From Candidatus Aminicenantes bacterium UBA2199 (GTDB lineage Bacteria > Acidobacteriota > Aminicenantia > UBA2199): a stretch of 18,084 nt of DNA. A program made the position numbers and the translations under genes. The stretch is from positions 1 to 18,084 of the forward strand of contig DCVB01000007.1 of NCBI GenBank assembly GCA_002327965.1, read 5' to 3'. Positions 7,624 through 13,827 of this stretch are shown piece after piece. The notes under the pieces are model-generated. The model saw only the letters and a list, made by a program, of their open reading frames with translations, was not told the DNA's origin and ran no database searches. Within the stretch, counting starts at the first letter, position 1. The number at the start of each line of letters is the position of its first letter.

Positions 7624-7764
7624 GACTTAAATCCCAAATCACAAGCACCAAATTCCAAATAAATCAAATTCCAATTTCCAAAACGAAAGCTCCTTGCAAT
7701 TGTGTTTTCTTCGTTTGGGTTATTGGAATTTGGAATTTGGTGCTTGTTTGGGATTTGGGATTTG
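7624..7764. repeat. AT-rich inverted-repeat element, copy 1
   Basis: A forward arm (7624-7675, beginning GACTTAAATCCCAAATCACA) and a reverse arm (7722-7764, ATTGGAATTTGGAATTTGG onward) are complementary over the core CAAGCACCAAATTCCAAAT and neighbouring TTCCAAAT-like units. The 46-nt interior has CAAAACGAAAGC (7679-7690) next to the forward arm and CTTCGTTTGGG (7709-7719) next to the reverse arm. A second copy lies at 17816-18084. The AT-richness contrasts sharply with the surrounding GC-rich genes. No ORF is credible here. Confidence 0.85.
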
Positions 7765-7789
7765 TTTTTTGGAATTTAATTCTTCACAT

Positions 7790-7858
7790 GTCACGCGTCA
7801 CGCGTTACGCGTCACGAATGTCAATCTCTTCCTCCTCCGAATCACGAATCACGAATTA
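7790..7858. repeat. Two heptamer tandem arrays (GTCACGC x4, CGAATCA x3)
   Basis: GTCACGC, GTCACGC, GTTACGC, GTCACGA occupy 7790-7817. CGAATCA, CGAATCA, CGAATTA occupy 7838-7858. The seven-base period resembles the short tandemly repeated repetitive sequences known from cyanobacteria. The rest of 7498-7884 outside the listed repeats shows no gene. Confidence 0.8.
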
Positions 7859-7884
7859 CAATCAGTCTTAACTTGGTTTTGTCC

Positions 7885-7916
7885 AAAAAAAAGGGAAGGG
7901 CGGAACGCCCTTCCCT
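7885..7916 (-). terminator. Intrinsic terminator of the lipocalin-like gene
   Basis: On the minus strand a perfect 10-bp stem (GGGAAGGGCG / CGCCCTTCCC, 7893-7902 with 7906-7915) with a 3-nt loop is followed by eight T residues (7885-7892). It lies 37 nt beyond the stop of the gene at 7953-8591. Confidence 0.92.
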
Positions 7917-7952
7917 CAAGGATTGACTTTGTCTCGCGCGCCAGGCGGCGGT

Positions 7953-8591
7953 TTATCTTTTTGCCTTGCGGCCGTCCAGCGACTGGATGGACCCGGCGCC
8001 GGGCTGGAACGAACTGGCGGAGGAGGTGCGGCTGGCCGTCCAGGTGGCGGCGGTGATGTCCTTGCCGCCGACGGTCAGGCCGGCGAAGGTGGCGCTGCCC
8101 GTCATCTTGTCCTTGCTGTCGAACTTGCCGGTCAGCACGATGTTCCAGGCATCGTACCGGATCGTCACGTCCTTGTCGTCGGCCGTGTACCTGCCGGTGT
8201 CGCCGAAGTTGTCGGTGAAGGTGCCGTTCTTCCTGTCGCCGGAAAAGGCCAGCGACCAGGACCAGGTGTGGGCCGGCGAGGTGGAGGTGAAACTGAACTC
8301 CCAGGTGCCGGTGATGTCGTACTTGGTCTTGAAGACGACCAGGGCCAGCACGGCGGCGATGGCGCCGACGGCGATCACGCCGATGATGATGGGCAGGATG
8401 CTTTTCTTTTTGGCCGAAGCGGGGGCGGTCCCCTCCTCCTCGATGACGCTGGGCCCCTGGTCGGCGCTTTCCAGTTCGCTCCCCGACGGCGCGGGAGCCT
8501 GGTCGGCGCGCAGCGGCATGGTCGAAGCCTGCAGCAGGGCCAGGAAGGCGAAAGCGACGAACAAGGCGGTCAGTTTCTTGTGTGTTTTCAT
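7953..8591 (-). CDS. Envelope-anchored protein with lipocalin-like beta domain; function unknown
   Basis: The 212 residues are organised as: a cleavable-looking signal peptide (1-29, cleavage near PLRA-DQ); an acidic, Pro/Ala/Ser-rich linker (30-60); a KKK followed by one strongly hydrophobic helix (about 65-87); then a beta-rich domain (about 91-195) starting YDITGTWEF, a beginning typical of lipocalin-like or META-type small barrels that bind or sense hydrophobic ligands. The tail is Ser-rich and basic. A full transcription unit surrounds it: promoter at 8621-8649, ribosome site AGGAGGA at 8601-8607 (9 nt before ATG) and a terminator at 7885-7916, so it is monocistronic. Long plus-strand ORFs over this region are shadows. 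Function is not assigned. Confidence 0.85.
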   Translation of the reverse strand: MKTHKKLTALFVAFAFLALLQASTMPLRADQAPAPSGSELESADQGPSVIEEEGTAPASAKKKSILPIIIGVIAVGAIAAVLALVVFKTKYDITGTWEFSFTSTSPAHTWSWSLAFSGDRKNGTFTDNFGDTGRYTADDKDVTIRYDAWNIVLTGKFDSKDKMTGSATFAGLTVGGKDITAATWTASRTSSASSFQPGAGSIQSLDGRKAKR

Positions 8592-8620
8592 GGCGGCTAT
8601 TCCTCCTCTGTTGTCATCCC

Positions 8621-8649
8621 ATATTATGCATTAAAATAAATAAAGTCAA
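8621..8649 (-). promoter_or_regulatory. Sigma70-type promoter for the lipocalin-like gene
   Basis: On the minus strand: TTGACT (8644-8649), 17-bp AT-rich spacer, TAATAT (8621-8626). The predicted start lies about 7 nt further on, leaving a leader of about 23 nt that contains the AGGAGGA ribosome site. Confidence 0.85.
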
Positions 8650-8677
8650 CCGTTCCCGGCGGATGCCACGCCGCAGA

Positions 8678-9445
8678 CTACAGGCGCGTCTGCCCCAGCG
8701 TGAGCGCGGTCACCCTGGCGCCACCCCGCTTCAGGACGGCGGCGCACTTGCGGACGGTGGTGCCGGTGGTGGTCACGTCGTCGACGAGCAGGATGCGCAG
8801 CCCCGCGGCCCGTGCCCGGGCGCCCAGGGCGAAGGCGCCGTCCAGGTTGGCCAGGCGCTGGGCCTGGGTCAGGCCGACCTGGGGCGGCGTGCTCTTTATT
8901 TTTCGCAGCAGGCCGGGGCGGAACGGTACGCCCAGGCGGCGGGCCAGCACCCTGGCCACGGCCTGCAGCGGCTGGAAATCGTTCCTGCTCCTGCGCCTGT
9001 CGGCCGGGACCGGAACCACGGCGTCATAGGCGCCGGACAGCTCCCGGCGCACCGTTTCCAGGTACAGGCTGGCCAGGATGTGCTTCAGGGGCTCGACGGC
9101 GGCGAACTTGTACAGGATGATGGCCTGGCGCAGCGTTCCCTCGTAGGCGGCGAAGGAACGGTGGCGGGCGAATGGGGGCGGCTTCAAGCGGCAGGAGCCG
9201 CAGGTGGCCATTTCCCGGGGGAGGAACTTGCCGCAGATCCGGCAGCGGTTCTCGACCGCGAAAATGATCTTGGCCCGGCAGTTGCCGCAGAGGACCGTTT
9301 CCCCGGGCGCGACCAGGTCGGCGCCGCAAACGCGGCAGCGCGAATGGAAAAGAGCGGAGCGGGCGGCCTGCAGCAGCAGGCCGCGGGCCCGTTTCACCGC
9401 TTTTGCCAGGGAAAGGAATGTCTTCGCCGCCGGCGATCCCTTCAT
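8678..9445 (-). CDS. comF: ComF-family phosphoribosyltransferase-like protein
   Basis: Cytoplasmic protein of the ComF/GntX family, needed for DNA uptake in naturally competent species and also present in many others. The 255 residues hold two N-terminal zinc-binding knuckles (C37, C40, C53, C56 and C68, C71, C82, C85), the YKF segment, a VVPVPADRRRSRNDFQPLQAVAR stretch, QVGLTQAQRLANLDGAF, and the PRPP-type loop LLVDDVTTTGTT (219-230). The ATG at 9445 is chosen because it has an AAGGAGA ribosome site (9449-9455) and a promoter at 9501-9529. An in-frame start at 9643 would lie upstream of that promoter and adds nonconserved sequence. It diverges from purM. No competence genes lie nearby, so its role here is not proven. 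Confidence 0.9.
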   Translation of the reverse strand: MKGSPAAKTFLSLAKAVKRARGLLLQAARSALFHSRCRVCGADLVAPGETVLCGNCRAKIIFAVENRCRICGKFLPREMATCGSCRLKPPPFARHRSFAAYEGTLRQAIILYKFAAVEPLKHILASLYLETVRRELSGAYDAVVPVPADRRRSRNDFQPLQAVARVLARRLGVPFRPGLLRKIKSTPPQVGLTQAQRLANLDGAFALGARARAAGLRILLVDDVTTTGTTVRKCAAVLKRGGARVTALTLGQTRL

Positions 9446-9500
9446 TGTTCTCCTTAATTCCCGGAACGTGTGCCTTGGCGGCGCGTGAACCGCCACCCTC

Positions 9501-9529
9501 ATCATAGGGCTACGGCCCGCCCCTGGCAA
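9501..9529 (-). promoter_or_regulatory. Sigma70-type promoter for comF
   Basis: On the minus strand: TTGCCA (9524-9529), 17-bp spacer, TATGAT (9501-9506). It gives a leader of about 50 nt with an AAGGAGA ribosome site and fixes the comF start at 9445. Confidence 0.75.
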
Positions 9530-9572
9530 GTGCTGAATGGTCCCGTCGCTGCGGGGCGGCGCGGAGACCGGC

Positions 9573-9602
9573 TTGGCGGCCGGGCGGGGAGTGTGATAGA
9601 AT
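9573..9602 (+). promoter_or_regulatory. Sigma70-type promoter for the purM-tup operon
   Basis: TTGGCG (9573-9578), 18-bp spacer with a TGTG just upstream of the -10 region, TAGAAT (9597-9602). It is followed by the AGGAGG ribosome site at 9623-9628, 7 nt before the purM ATG. It is back-to-back with the comF promoter, about 43 bp away. Confidence 0.7.
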
Positions 9603-9635
9603 TTCCCCTGTGGCCCGTCGCCAGGAGGGGGATCC

Positions 9636-10655
9636 ATGCCCAAGAGCGCCTATGAGAAGTCCGGTGTCAGCATCGACCGCGGCAACCAGGCCGTCCAGCG
9701 CATCCAGTCCATGGTCAGGAAAATGGGCGTGCAGGAGATCGGCAAGTTCGGCGGCTTCTTCCCCCTCAAGGGCGGCCTCAAGAACCCCATCCTGGTCTCC
9801 TCCGCCGACGGCGTCGGCACCAAGCTCAAGGTCGCCTTCATGATGAACGTCCACAACACCGTGGGCCGCGACCTGGTCAACCATTGCGTCAATGACATCC
9901 TGGTCTACGGCGCCCGGCCGCTCTTCTTCCTCGATTACCTCGCCGCCGGGCGCGTCGAGCCCGGGACCGTCGGCGAGGTCGTCTCCGGCGTGCTCGACGG
10001 CTGCCTGGACAACGAGATGGTGCTGTTGGGAGGGGAGACGGCCGAGATGCCCGGCTTCTACCGCGAGGGCGAGTACGACATCGCCGGCTTCATCGTCGGC
10101 CTGGTCGGCAAGGCCGACGTGATCGACGGCAAGGCCATTGGCAAGGGCGACCTGCTCATCGGCCTGCCGTCGTCGGGGCTGCACACCAACGGCTATTCCC
10201 TGGCGCGGCAGATCGTTTTCGATAAGCTCAACCTGAAGGTGAACAGCAAGGTGAGCGAATTGGAGCTGCCCATCGGCGCCGAGCTGCTGCGCGTCCACCG
10301 GTCCTACCTGAAGACGGTCCGCCCCCTGCTCGAGGAGAAGCTGCTCAAGGGCATGGCGCACATCACCGGCGGCGGGCTGCTGGAGAACGTGCCGCGCATC
10401 CTGCCCCCGGGCACCGGCGTGGTCATCGAAAGGACCTGGCCCGTGCCGCCGCTCTTTTCCTTCCTGGTCCAGGCCGGCAGCGTTTCCGCCGGCGAACGTT
10501 ACCGCGTGTTCAACATGGGCATCGGCATGGTGCTGGTCATCGAGCCGAAAAAACTGAGCCGCGTCGAGGCGGTCCTGGAGCGGGCGGGGGAGGAGCATTT
10601 CCTGATCGGCCAGGTGACGGAGCACCGGGGCGGCGAGCGGGTGCGCATCCAATGA
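9636..10655 (+). CDS. purM: Phosphoribosylformylglycinamidine cyclo-ligase (AIR synthetase)
   Basis: ATP-dependent closure of the imidazole ring, turning formylglycinamidine ribotide into aminoimidazole ribotide, step five of purine synthesis in the cytoplasm. The 339 residues are normal for PurM and show YEKSGVSIDRGN at the start, SSADGVGTKLKVA (about 55-67), HCVNDILVYGARPLFFLDYLA, LLGGETAEMPGFY, GLPSSGLHTNGYSLAR and HITGGGLLENVPRILP. A ribosome site AGGAGG and a promoter precede it. The stop overlaps the next ATG (ATGA at 10652-10655), so the YESQAD protein and tupABC follow on the same transcript. No other pur gene is in the window, so purM is separated from the rest of the pathway. Confidence 0.97.
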   Translation: MPKSAYEKSGVSIDRGNQAVQRIQSMVRKMGVQEIGKFGGFFPLKGGLKNPILVSSADGVGTKLKVAFMMNVHNTVGRDLVNHCVNDILVYGARPLFFLDYLAAGRVEPGTVGEVVSGVLDGCLDNEMVLLGGETAEMPGFYREGEYDIAGFIVGLVGKADVIDGKAIGKGDLLIGLPSSGLHTNGYSLARQIVFDKLNLKVNSKVSELELPIGAELLRVHRSYLKTVRPLLEEKLLKGMAHITGGGLLENVPRILPPGTGVVIERTWPVPPLFSFLVQAGSVSAGERYRVFNMGIGMVLVIEPKKLSRVEAVLERAGEEHFLIGQVTEHRGGERVRIQ

Positions 10656-11008
10656 GGGGATCACTGCCGGCGCTGCCCGTGATCCTGGCGCTGGCGGCCG
10701 CTCCGCTGGCCGCGGCCCAGGTCCATGTCGTGAAATATGAGAGCCAGGCTGACCTCAGGGTTTTTGTCGTTCCCTACGAAAGCCAGGCCGACCTGTGCGT
10801 GCGCCGCGTGCGCTACGAGAGCCAGGCCCGCGGCCGCGACGAACTCTGGCGTTACGTGAGATACGAAAGCCAGGCCGATGTCAAGGTTTTTTTTGTCCCC
10901 TATGAAAGCCAGGCCGACATCAAGGTTTTCTTCGTCCGCCATGATAGCCAGGCCGGCTGGCGGCGGGAGCACGCCTGGCAGGGGCGGCTGGGCGAAAGGG
11001 GTTCCTGA
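10652..11008 (+). CDS. Exported YESQAD-repeat protein (DUF6150-like)
   Basis: A 118-residue protein with a signal peptide (1-22, ending LAAAQ) and six copies of a beta-strand repeat of the form V-x-YESQAD-x-x-V. The SQA triplets sit at residues 31, 44, 57, 73, 86 and 99: spacings 13, 13, 16, 13, 13. The one long spacing holds the insert RGRDELW, so the array is two groups of three; the last repeat ends in SQAGW. From memory this pattern belongs to a small bacterial family annotated DUF6150; no function is known to me. It overlaps purM by 4 nt and tupA by 1 nt, so it is embedded in a tungstate transport operon and probably acts in the periplasm. A T8 tract at 10887-10894 lies in codons for one KVFFV segment. 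Confidence 0.8.
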   Translation: MRGSLPALPVILALAAAPLAAAQVHVVKYESQADLRVFVVPYESQADLCVRRVRYESQARGRDELWRYVRYESQADVKVFFVPYESQADIKVFFVRHDSQAGWRREHAWQGRLGERGS

Positions 11009-11820
11009 TGCGCCCGGCATGCTTTTTTTTGTCCCTGCTGCTGGCCGCCGGAGCCGCCGCGCCCCTCGGCGCCGCCCGCACGCTGACCCTGGCCTCGACC
11101 ACGTCGACCCTCGACTCGGGCCTCTTCGACGCCCTGATCCCTCCCTTCGAGAAGAAATTCTCCTGCACGGTCAAGGTCGTCGCCGTGGGCACGGGCCAGG
11201 CCATGCGCCTGGCCCGCGACGGCAACGCCGACGTGCTGCTGGTCCACGACCGCGAGGCCGAGGAAAAGTTCGTGGCCGCAGGATACGGCCTGGAGCGCCT
11301 GGACGTGATGCACAATGACTTTGTGCTCGTCGGCCCCGCCGCCGACCCGGCGGGGGTGCGCGGGGCGCGCGCGGCCGTTGCCTTCGGCAGGATCTTCACC
11401 GCCGCCGTCCGCTTCGCTTCCCGCGGCGACGACTCGGGGACGCACAAAAAGGAGCTGCGGCTCTGGCAGGCGGCGGGCGTTCGCCCCTCCGGCCCGTGGT
11501 ACCTGGAAAGCGGCTCGGGCATGGAGGCGACGCTGCGCATCGCCGTCGAGAAGCTTGCCTATTGCCTGGTCGACCGCGCCACCTGGCTTTCCCACCGCCG
11601 GGAGGCTGCCGGCCTGGAGATCCTGGTCGAGGGCGACAAGCCGTTGTTCAACCCCTACTCGGTGATCGTGGTGTCGCCTGAAAAATTCCCCTGGCTGAAC
11701 ACGGACCTGGCGAAAAAATTCGCCGCCTTCATCCGCTCGCCGGAAGGCCAGGCCATCATCCGCGATTTCGGGCGTGAGCGCTACGGCGCTCCGCTGTACC
11801 ATCCCGATGCCGTTCGGTGA
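11008..11820 (+). CDS. tupA: Tungstate ABC transporter substrate-binding protein
   Basis: Periplasmic binding protein that captures tungstate (or molybdate) for the TupBC importer. Of its 270 residues, 1-23 form a signal peptide and the mature protein opens with TLTLASTTSTLDSGLFD, the TupA hallmark whose Thr/Ser residues bind the oxyanion. Further family segments are VGTGQAMRLARDGNADVLLVHD, the FASRGDDSGTHKKEL stretch, YLESGSGMEATL and CLVDRATWL. The ATG shares one base with the preceding stop (TGATG) and has an AAAGGGG ribosome site. tupB and tupC follow directly. The signal-peptide codons contain a T8 tract (11023-11030). TupA is more likely than ModA because of the TTSTxDSGL motif and the paired permease. 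Confidence 0.94.
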   Translation: MRPACFFLSLLLAAGAAAPLGAARTLTLASTTSTLDSGLFDALIPPFEKKFSCTVKVVAVGTGQAMRLARDGNADVLLVHDREAEEKFVAAGYGLERLDVMHNDFVLVGPAADPAGVRGARAAVAFGRIFTAAVRFASRGDDSGTHKKELRLWQAAGVRPSGPWYLESGSGMEATLRIAVEKLAYCLVDRATWLSHRREAAGLEILVEGDKPLFNPYSVIVVSPEKFPWLNTDLAKKFAAFIRSPEGQAIIRDFGRERYGAPLYHPDAVR

Positions 11821-11849
11821 GGCGGCCGCCGGCGCGAGGTAGAACGGGA

Positions 11850-12536
11850 ATGAGCTATATCCTGGACGGATTGCGGCAGGGGGCGGCGCTGCTGCTGCCC
11901 CCCGGGCGGGAGATCCTGGAGATCATCGCCCTGTCGCTGGCCGTGTCGGGAACGGCGACGGCGCTGGCCGCGCTGGCGGCCATCCCGGCCGCCCTGTTCC
12001 TGGCCCTGAAGGAGTTCCGCCTCAAGCGGCTGCTGGTCGGCCTGATCAACACGGCCATGGCGGTGCCGGCCGTCCTCATCGGCCTGCTGGTCTACGGCCT
12101 GGTCAGCCGCCACGGCCCGTTGGGTCCGCTGGGCCTGCTGTTCACGCCCGGCGCCATGGTCATCGCCCAGGCGCTGCTGGCTTTCCCGCTGATGACGGCC
12201 CTGGCGCTGGCGGCGCTGAAGGGGGTGGCGCGCGATGCCCGCGACCTGGCCCTGTCGCTGGGCGCCGACCGCCGCCAGCTGGCCTGGGCGGTCATCCGCC
12301 AGGGGCGCTTCGCCTTCCTGACCGCCGTCATCGCCGGCTTCTCGCGCGTCATCGGCGAAACCGGCATGACGCTGATGGTGGGCGGCAACATCAGGGGGCA
12401 GACGCGGGTGCTGACCACGGCCATCTCGCTGGAGACCATGAAGGGGAATTTCGAGATCGGCATCGCCCTGGGCATCGTGCTGCTGCTGGCGGCGCTGGCG
12501 ATCAACATCGCCCTGCAGGCGGCGCAGGGGAAATGA
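11850..12536 (+). CDS. tupB: Tungstate ABC transporter permease
   Basis: Inner-membrane channel subunit of the tungstate importer. The 228 residues contain several transmembrane helices. ILEIIALSLAVSGTATALAALAAIP begins the permease core, and LSLGADRRQLAWAVIRQGR lies where the cytoplasmic EAA-like loop contacts the ATPase. FSRVIGETGMTLMVGGNIRGQTRVLTTAI is the strongly conserved TupB/ModB-like C-terminal stretch. I prefer the ATG at 11850 (MSYILDGLRQ, which fits TupB starts, with GAGGT upstream) over a GTG at 11817 that overlaps the tupA stop and would add 11 basic residues; the GTG cannot be excluded. The stop overlaps the tupC ATG. Confidence 0.93.
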   Translation: MSYILDGLRQGAALLLPPGREILEIIALSLAVSGTATALAALAAIPAALFLALKEFRLKRLLVGLINTAMAVPAVLIGLLVYGLVSRHGPLGPLGLLFTPGAMVIAQALLAFPLMTALALAALKGVARDARDLALSLGADRRQLAWAVIRQGRFAFLTAVIAGFSRVIGETGMTLMVGGNIRGQTRVLTTAISLETMKGNFEIGIALGIVLLLAALAINIALQAAQGK

Positions 12537-13735
12537 TGGAGGTCCGCGTCGAGAACCTGGGCCGCGCGGTCCAGGGCAAGCGCATCCTGGAAGGCATCGA
12601 CCTGGCCATCTCGCCCGGCTCGGTCCACGTCATCCTCGGCCCCAACGGCGCCGGCAAGTCGACCCTGCTGCGGCTGCTGGGGCTGCTGGACCGGCCCGAT
12701 CGCGGCGAAATCTTTTATGACGGGCGGCGGCTGGGCGCCATGGGGCGCAGCGAGCGCACGCGGCTGCGCCGGCGCAGCGGTTTCGTCTTCCAGACGCCGC
12801 TGCTGCTGGCCGCCAGCGTCGAGGCCAACCTGAGCTTCGGGGCCAGGCTGCGCAATTTGCGCCTCGCGCCCGGCGCCGTCGGCGAGGTCCTGGAGCGGAC
12901 CGGCCTGGCCGGCAGGGAAAAGCAGGAGGCGCGACTGCTGTCGGGCGGCGAGAAGCAGCGCCTGCAGCTGGCGCGGGTGCTGCTCCTCGACCCCGACCTG
13001 GTCCTGCTCGACGAGCCCACGGCCAACCTCGACCCGCTGAGCGTGAAGAGCATCGAAGCGGCCATCGCCCGGCTGGCGGGCGCGGGCAAGACGGTCGTCA
13101 TGGCCACCCACAACCTCATCCAGGCGCGGCTGCTGGCGGGAAAGGTCTTTTTCCTCAAGCAGGGGCGGCTGGCGCAGGCCGGTTCGGCCGCCGAAGTGCT
13201 CAGCCGGCCGCTCTCCCTGGACATCGCCGAGTTCTCCGCCGCCGAGAACATCCTCTCCGGCACCCTGTCGTGCCGCGACGGCGGCACGGTCCTGGACTGC
13301 GGCCCGCTGACCCCTCAGGGGTCGCAGCTTCCAGGACCGCTGACTCCACAGGGGTCGCGGCTTGATGGCCCGCTGACCCCACAGGGGTCGCGGCTTCAAG
13401 GACCGCTGACCCCACAGGGGTCGCGGCTTCCAGGACCGCTGACCATCGAGGTCGTCAGCGAGAGAACAACGGGCAGGGCGGCCGCCGTGATCCGCCCGGA
13501 GGACATCCTCGTCTCTACGCGGCCGATCGCCTCCTCGGCGCGCAATTCCTTCCGCGGCACCGTCCTGACCCTGGCCGACCTGGGCGCGGTCATGGCCTTG
13601 AGCGTCGACTGCTCCGGCGTCCTTTTCACCGTCTTTCTCACCCGCGTCTCCTGCGCGCAAATGGGCCTGGCCGCGGGCAGCGACGTCACCCTTACCTTCA
13701 AGGCCACGTCGGTCCGCCTGTTTTTCCAGGACTGA
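12533..13735 (+). CDS. tupC: Tungstate ABC transporter ATPase with TOBE domain and internal repeat insertion
   Basis: Energises tungstate import at the cytoplasmic face of TupB. The 400 residues show Walker A GPNGAGKST (36-44), Q-loop FQTP, signature LSGGEKQR, Walker B DLVLLDEPTA and the switch His in ATHN. A C-terminal TOBE/Mop-like region (about 310-398, RPEDILVS then NSFRGTVLTLADLGAVMALSVD) is an oxyanion-sensing fold in ModC-type ATPases. Between the two, residues 257-304 consist of 4.4 copies of GPLTPQGSRLx, encoded by a 33-bp tandem repeat. The flanking CGPLT and IEVV read like one sequence that the repeats have split, so the array looks inserted without breaking the frame. Start at 12533 overlaps the tupB stop (ATGA); a second ATG follows at once. 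Confidence 0.92.
   Translation: MMEVRVENLGRAVQGKRILEGIDLAISPGSVHVILGPNGAGKSTLLRLLGLLDRPDRGEIFYDGRRLGAMGRSERTRLRRRSGFVFQTPLLLAASVEANLSFGARLRNLRLAPGAVGEVLERTGLAGREKQEARLLSGGEKQRLQLARVLLLDPDLVLLDEPTANLDPLSVKSIEAAIARLAGAGKTVVMATHNLIQARLLAGKVFFLKQGRLAQAGSAAEVLSRPLSLDIAEFSAAENILSGTLSCRDGGTVLDCGPLTPQGSQLPGPLTPQGSRLDGPLTPQGSRLQGPLTPQGSRLPGPLTIEVVSERTTGRAAAVIRPEDILVSTRPIASSARNSFRGTVLTLADLGAVMALSVDCSGVLFTVFLTRVSCAQMGLAAGSDVTLTFKATSVRLFFQD
13301..13444 (+). repeat. 33-bp palindromic tandem repeat array inside tupC
   Basis: Units at 13301-13333, 13334-13366, 13367-13399 and 13400-13432, plus a 12-bp partial unit at 13433-13444. Each unit encodes 11 residues. Each carries the hairpin GACCCC-ACA-GGGGTC (for example 13408-13422), flanked by CCGC and GCGG that extend the stem with one bulged T. 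Copies differ at a few positions. The frame is kept throughout. Confidence 0.95.
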
Positions 13736-13768
13736 GCCCGCGTCCCCGGGAACTCACATCCCGATTCC

Positions 13769-13797
13769 TTGCCTCGGCCATTTCCGGGGCGTATACT
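13769..13797 (+). promoter_or_regulatory. Sigma70-type promoter for the UPRTase-like gene
   Basis: TTGCCT (13769-13774), 17-bp spacer, TATACT (13792-13797), about 30 nt upstream of the ATG. An AAGGAGA ribosome site at 13814-13820 lies in between. It starts a new transcription unit after tupC. Confidence 0.75.
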
Positions 13798-13827
13798 GGG
13801 CCTGAAGCCGTACAAGGAGAAAACGCC

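Noticed and set aside
7694..8056. 120-codon plus-strand ORF in repeat island 1
   Set aside because: It is made from repeat DNA and the terminator region, with no ribosome site or domain.
7923..8639. Plus-strand frames of 222-238 codons over the lipocalin-like gene
   Set aside because: The minus-strand gene has signal peptide, promoter, ribosome site and terminator; the plus frames have none.
9446..9643. N-terminal extension of ComF from an in-frame start at 9643
   Set aside because: The stretch holds a promoter for comF and one for purM, and the shorter start has a ribosome site; the extra residues show no ComF similarity.
13301..13444. CRISPR array
   Set aside because: Units are contiguous without spacers, lie in a reading frame and there are no cas genes.
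12092..13660. 522-codon minus-strand frame antisense to tupB and tupC
   Set aside because: It is opposite two recognisable transporter genes, and its sequence is compositionally biased with no motif; it is a consequence of high GC.
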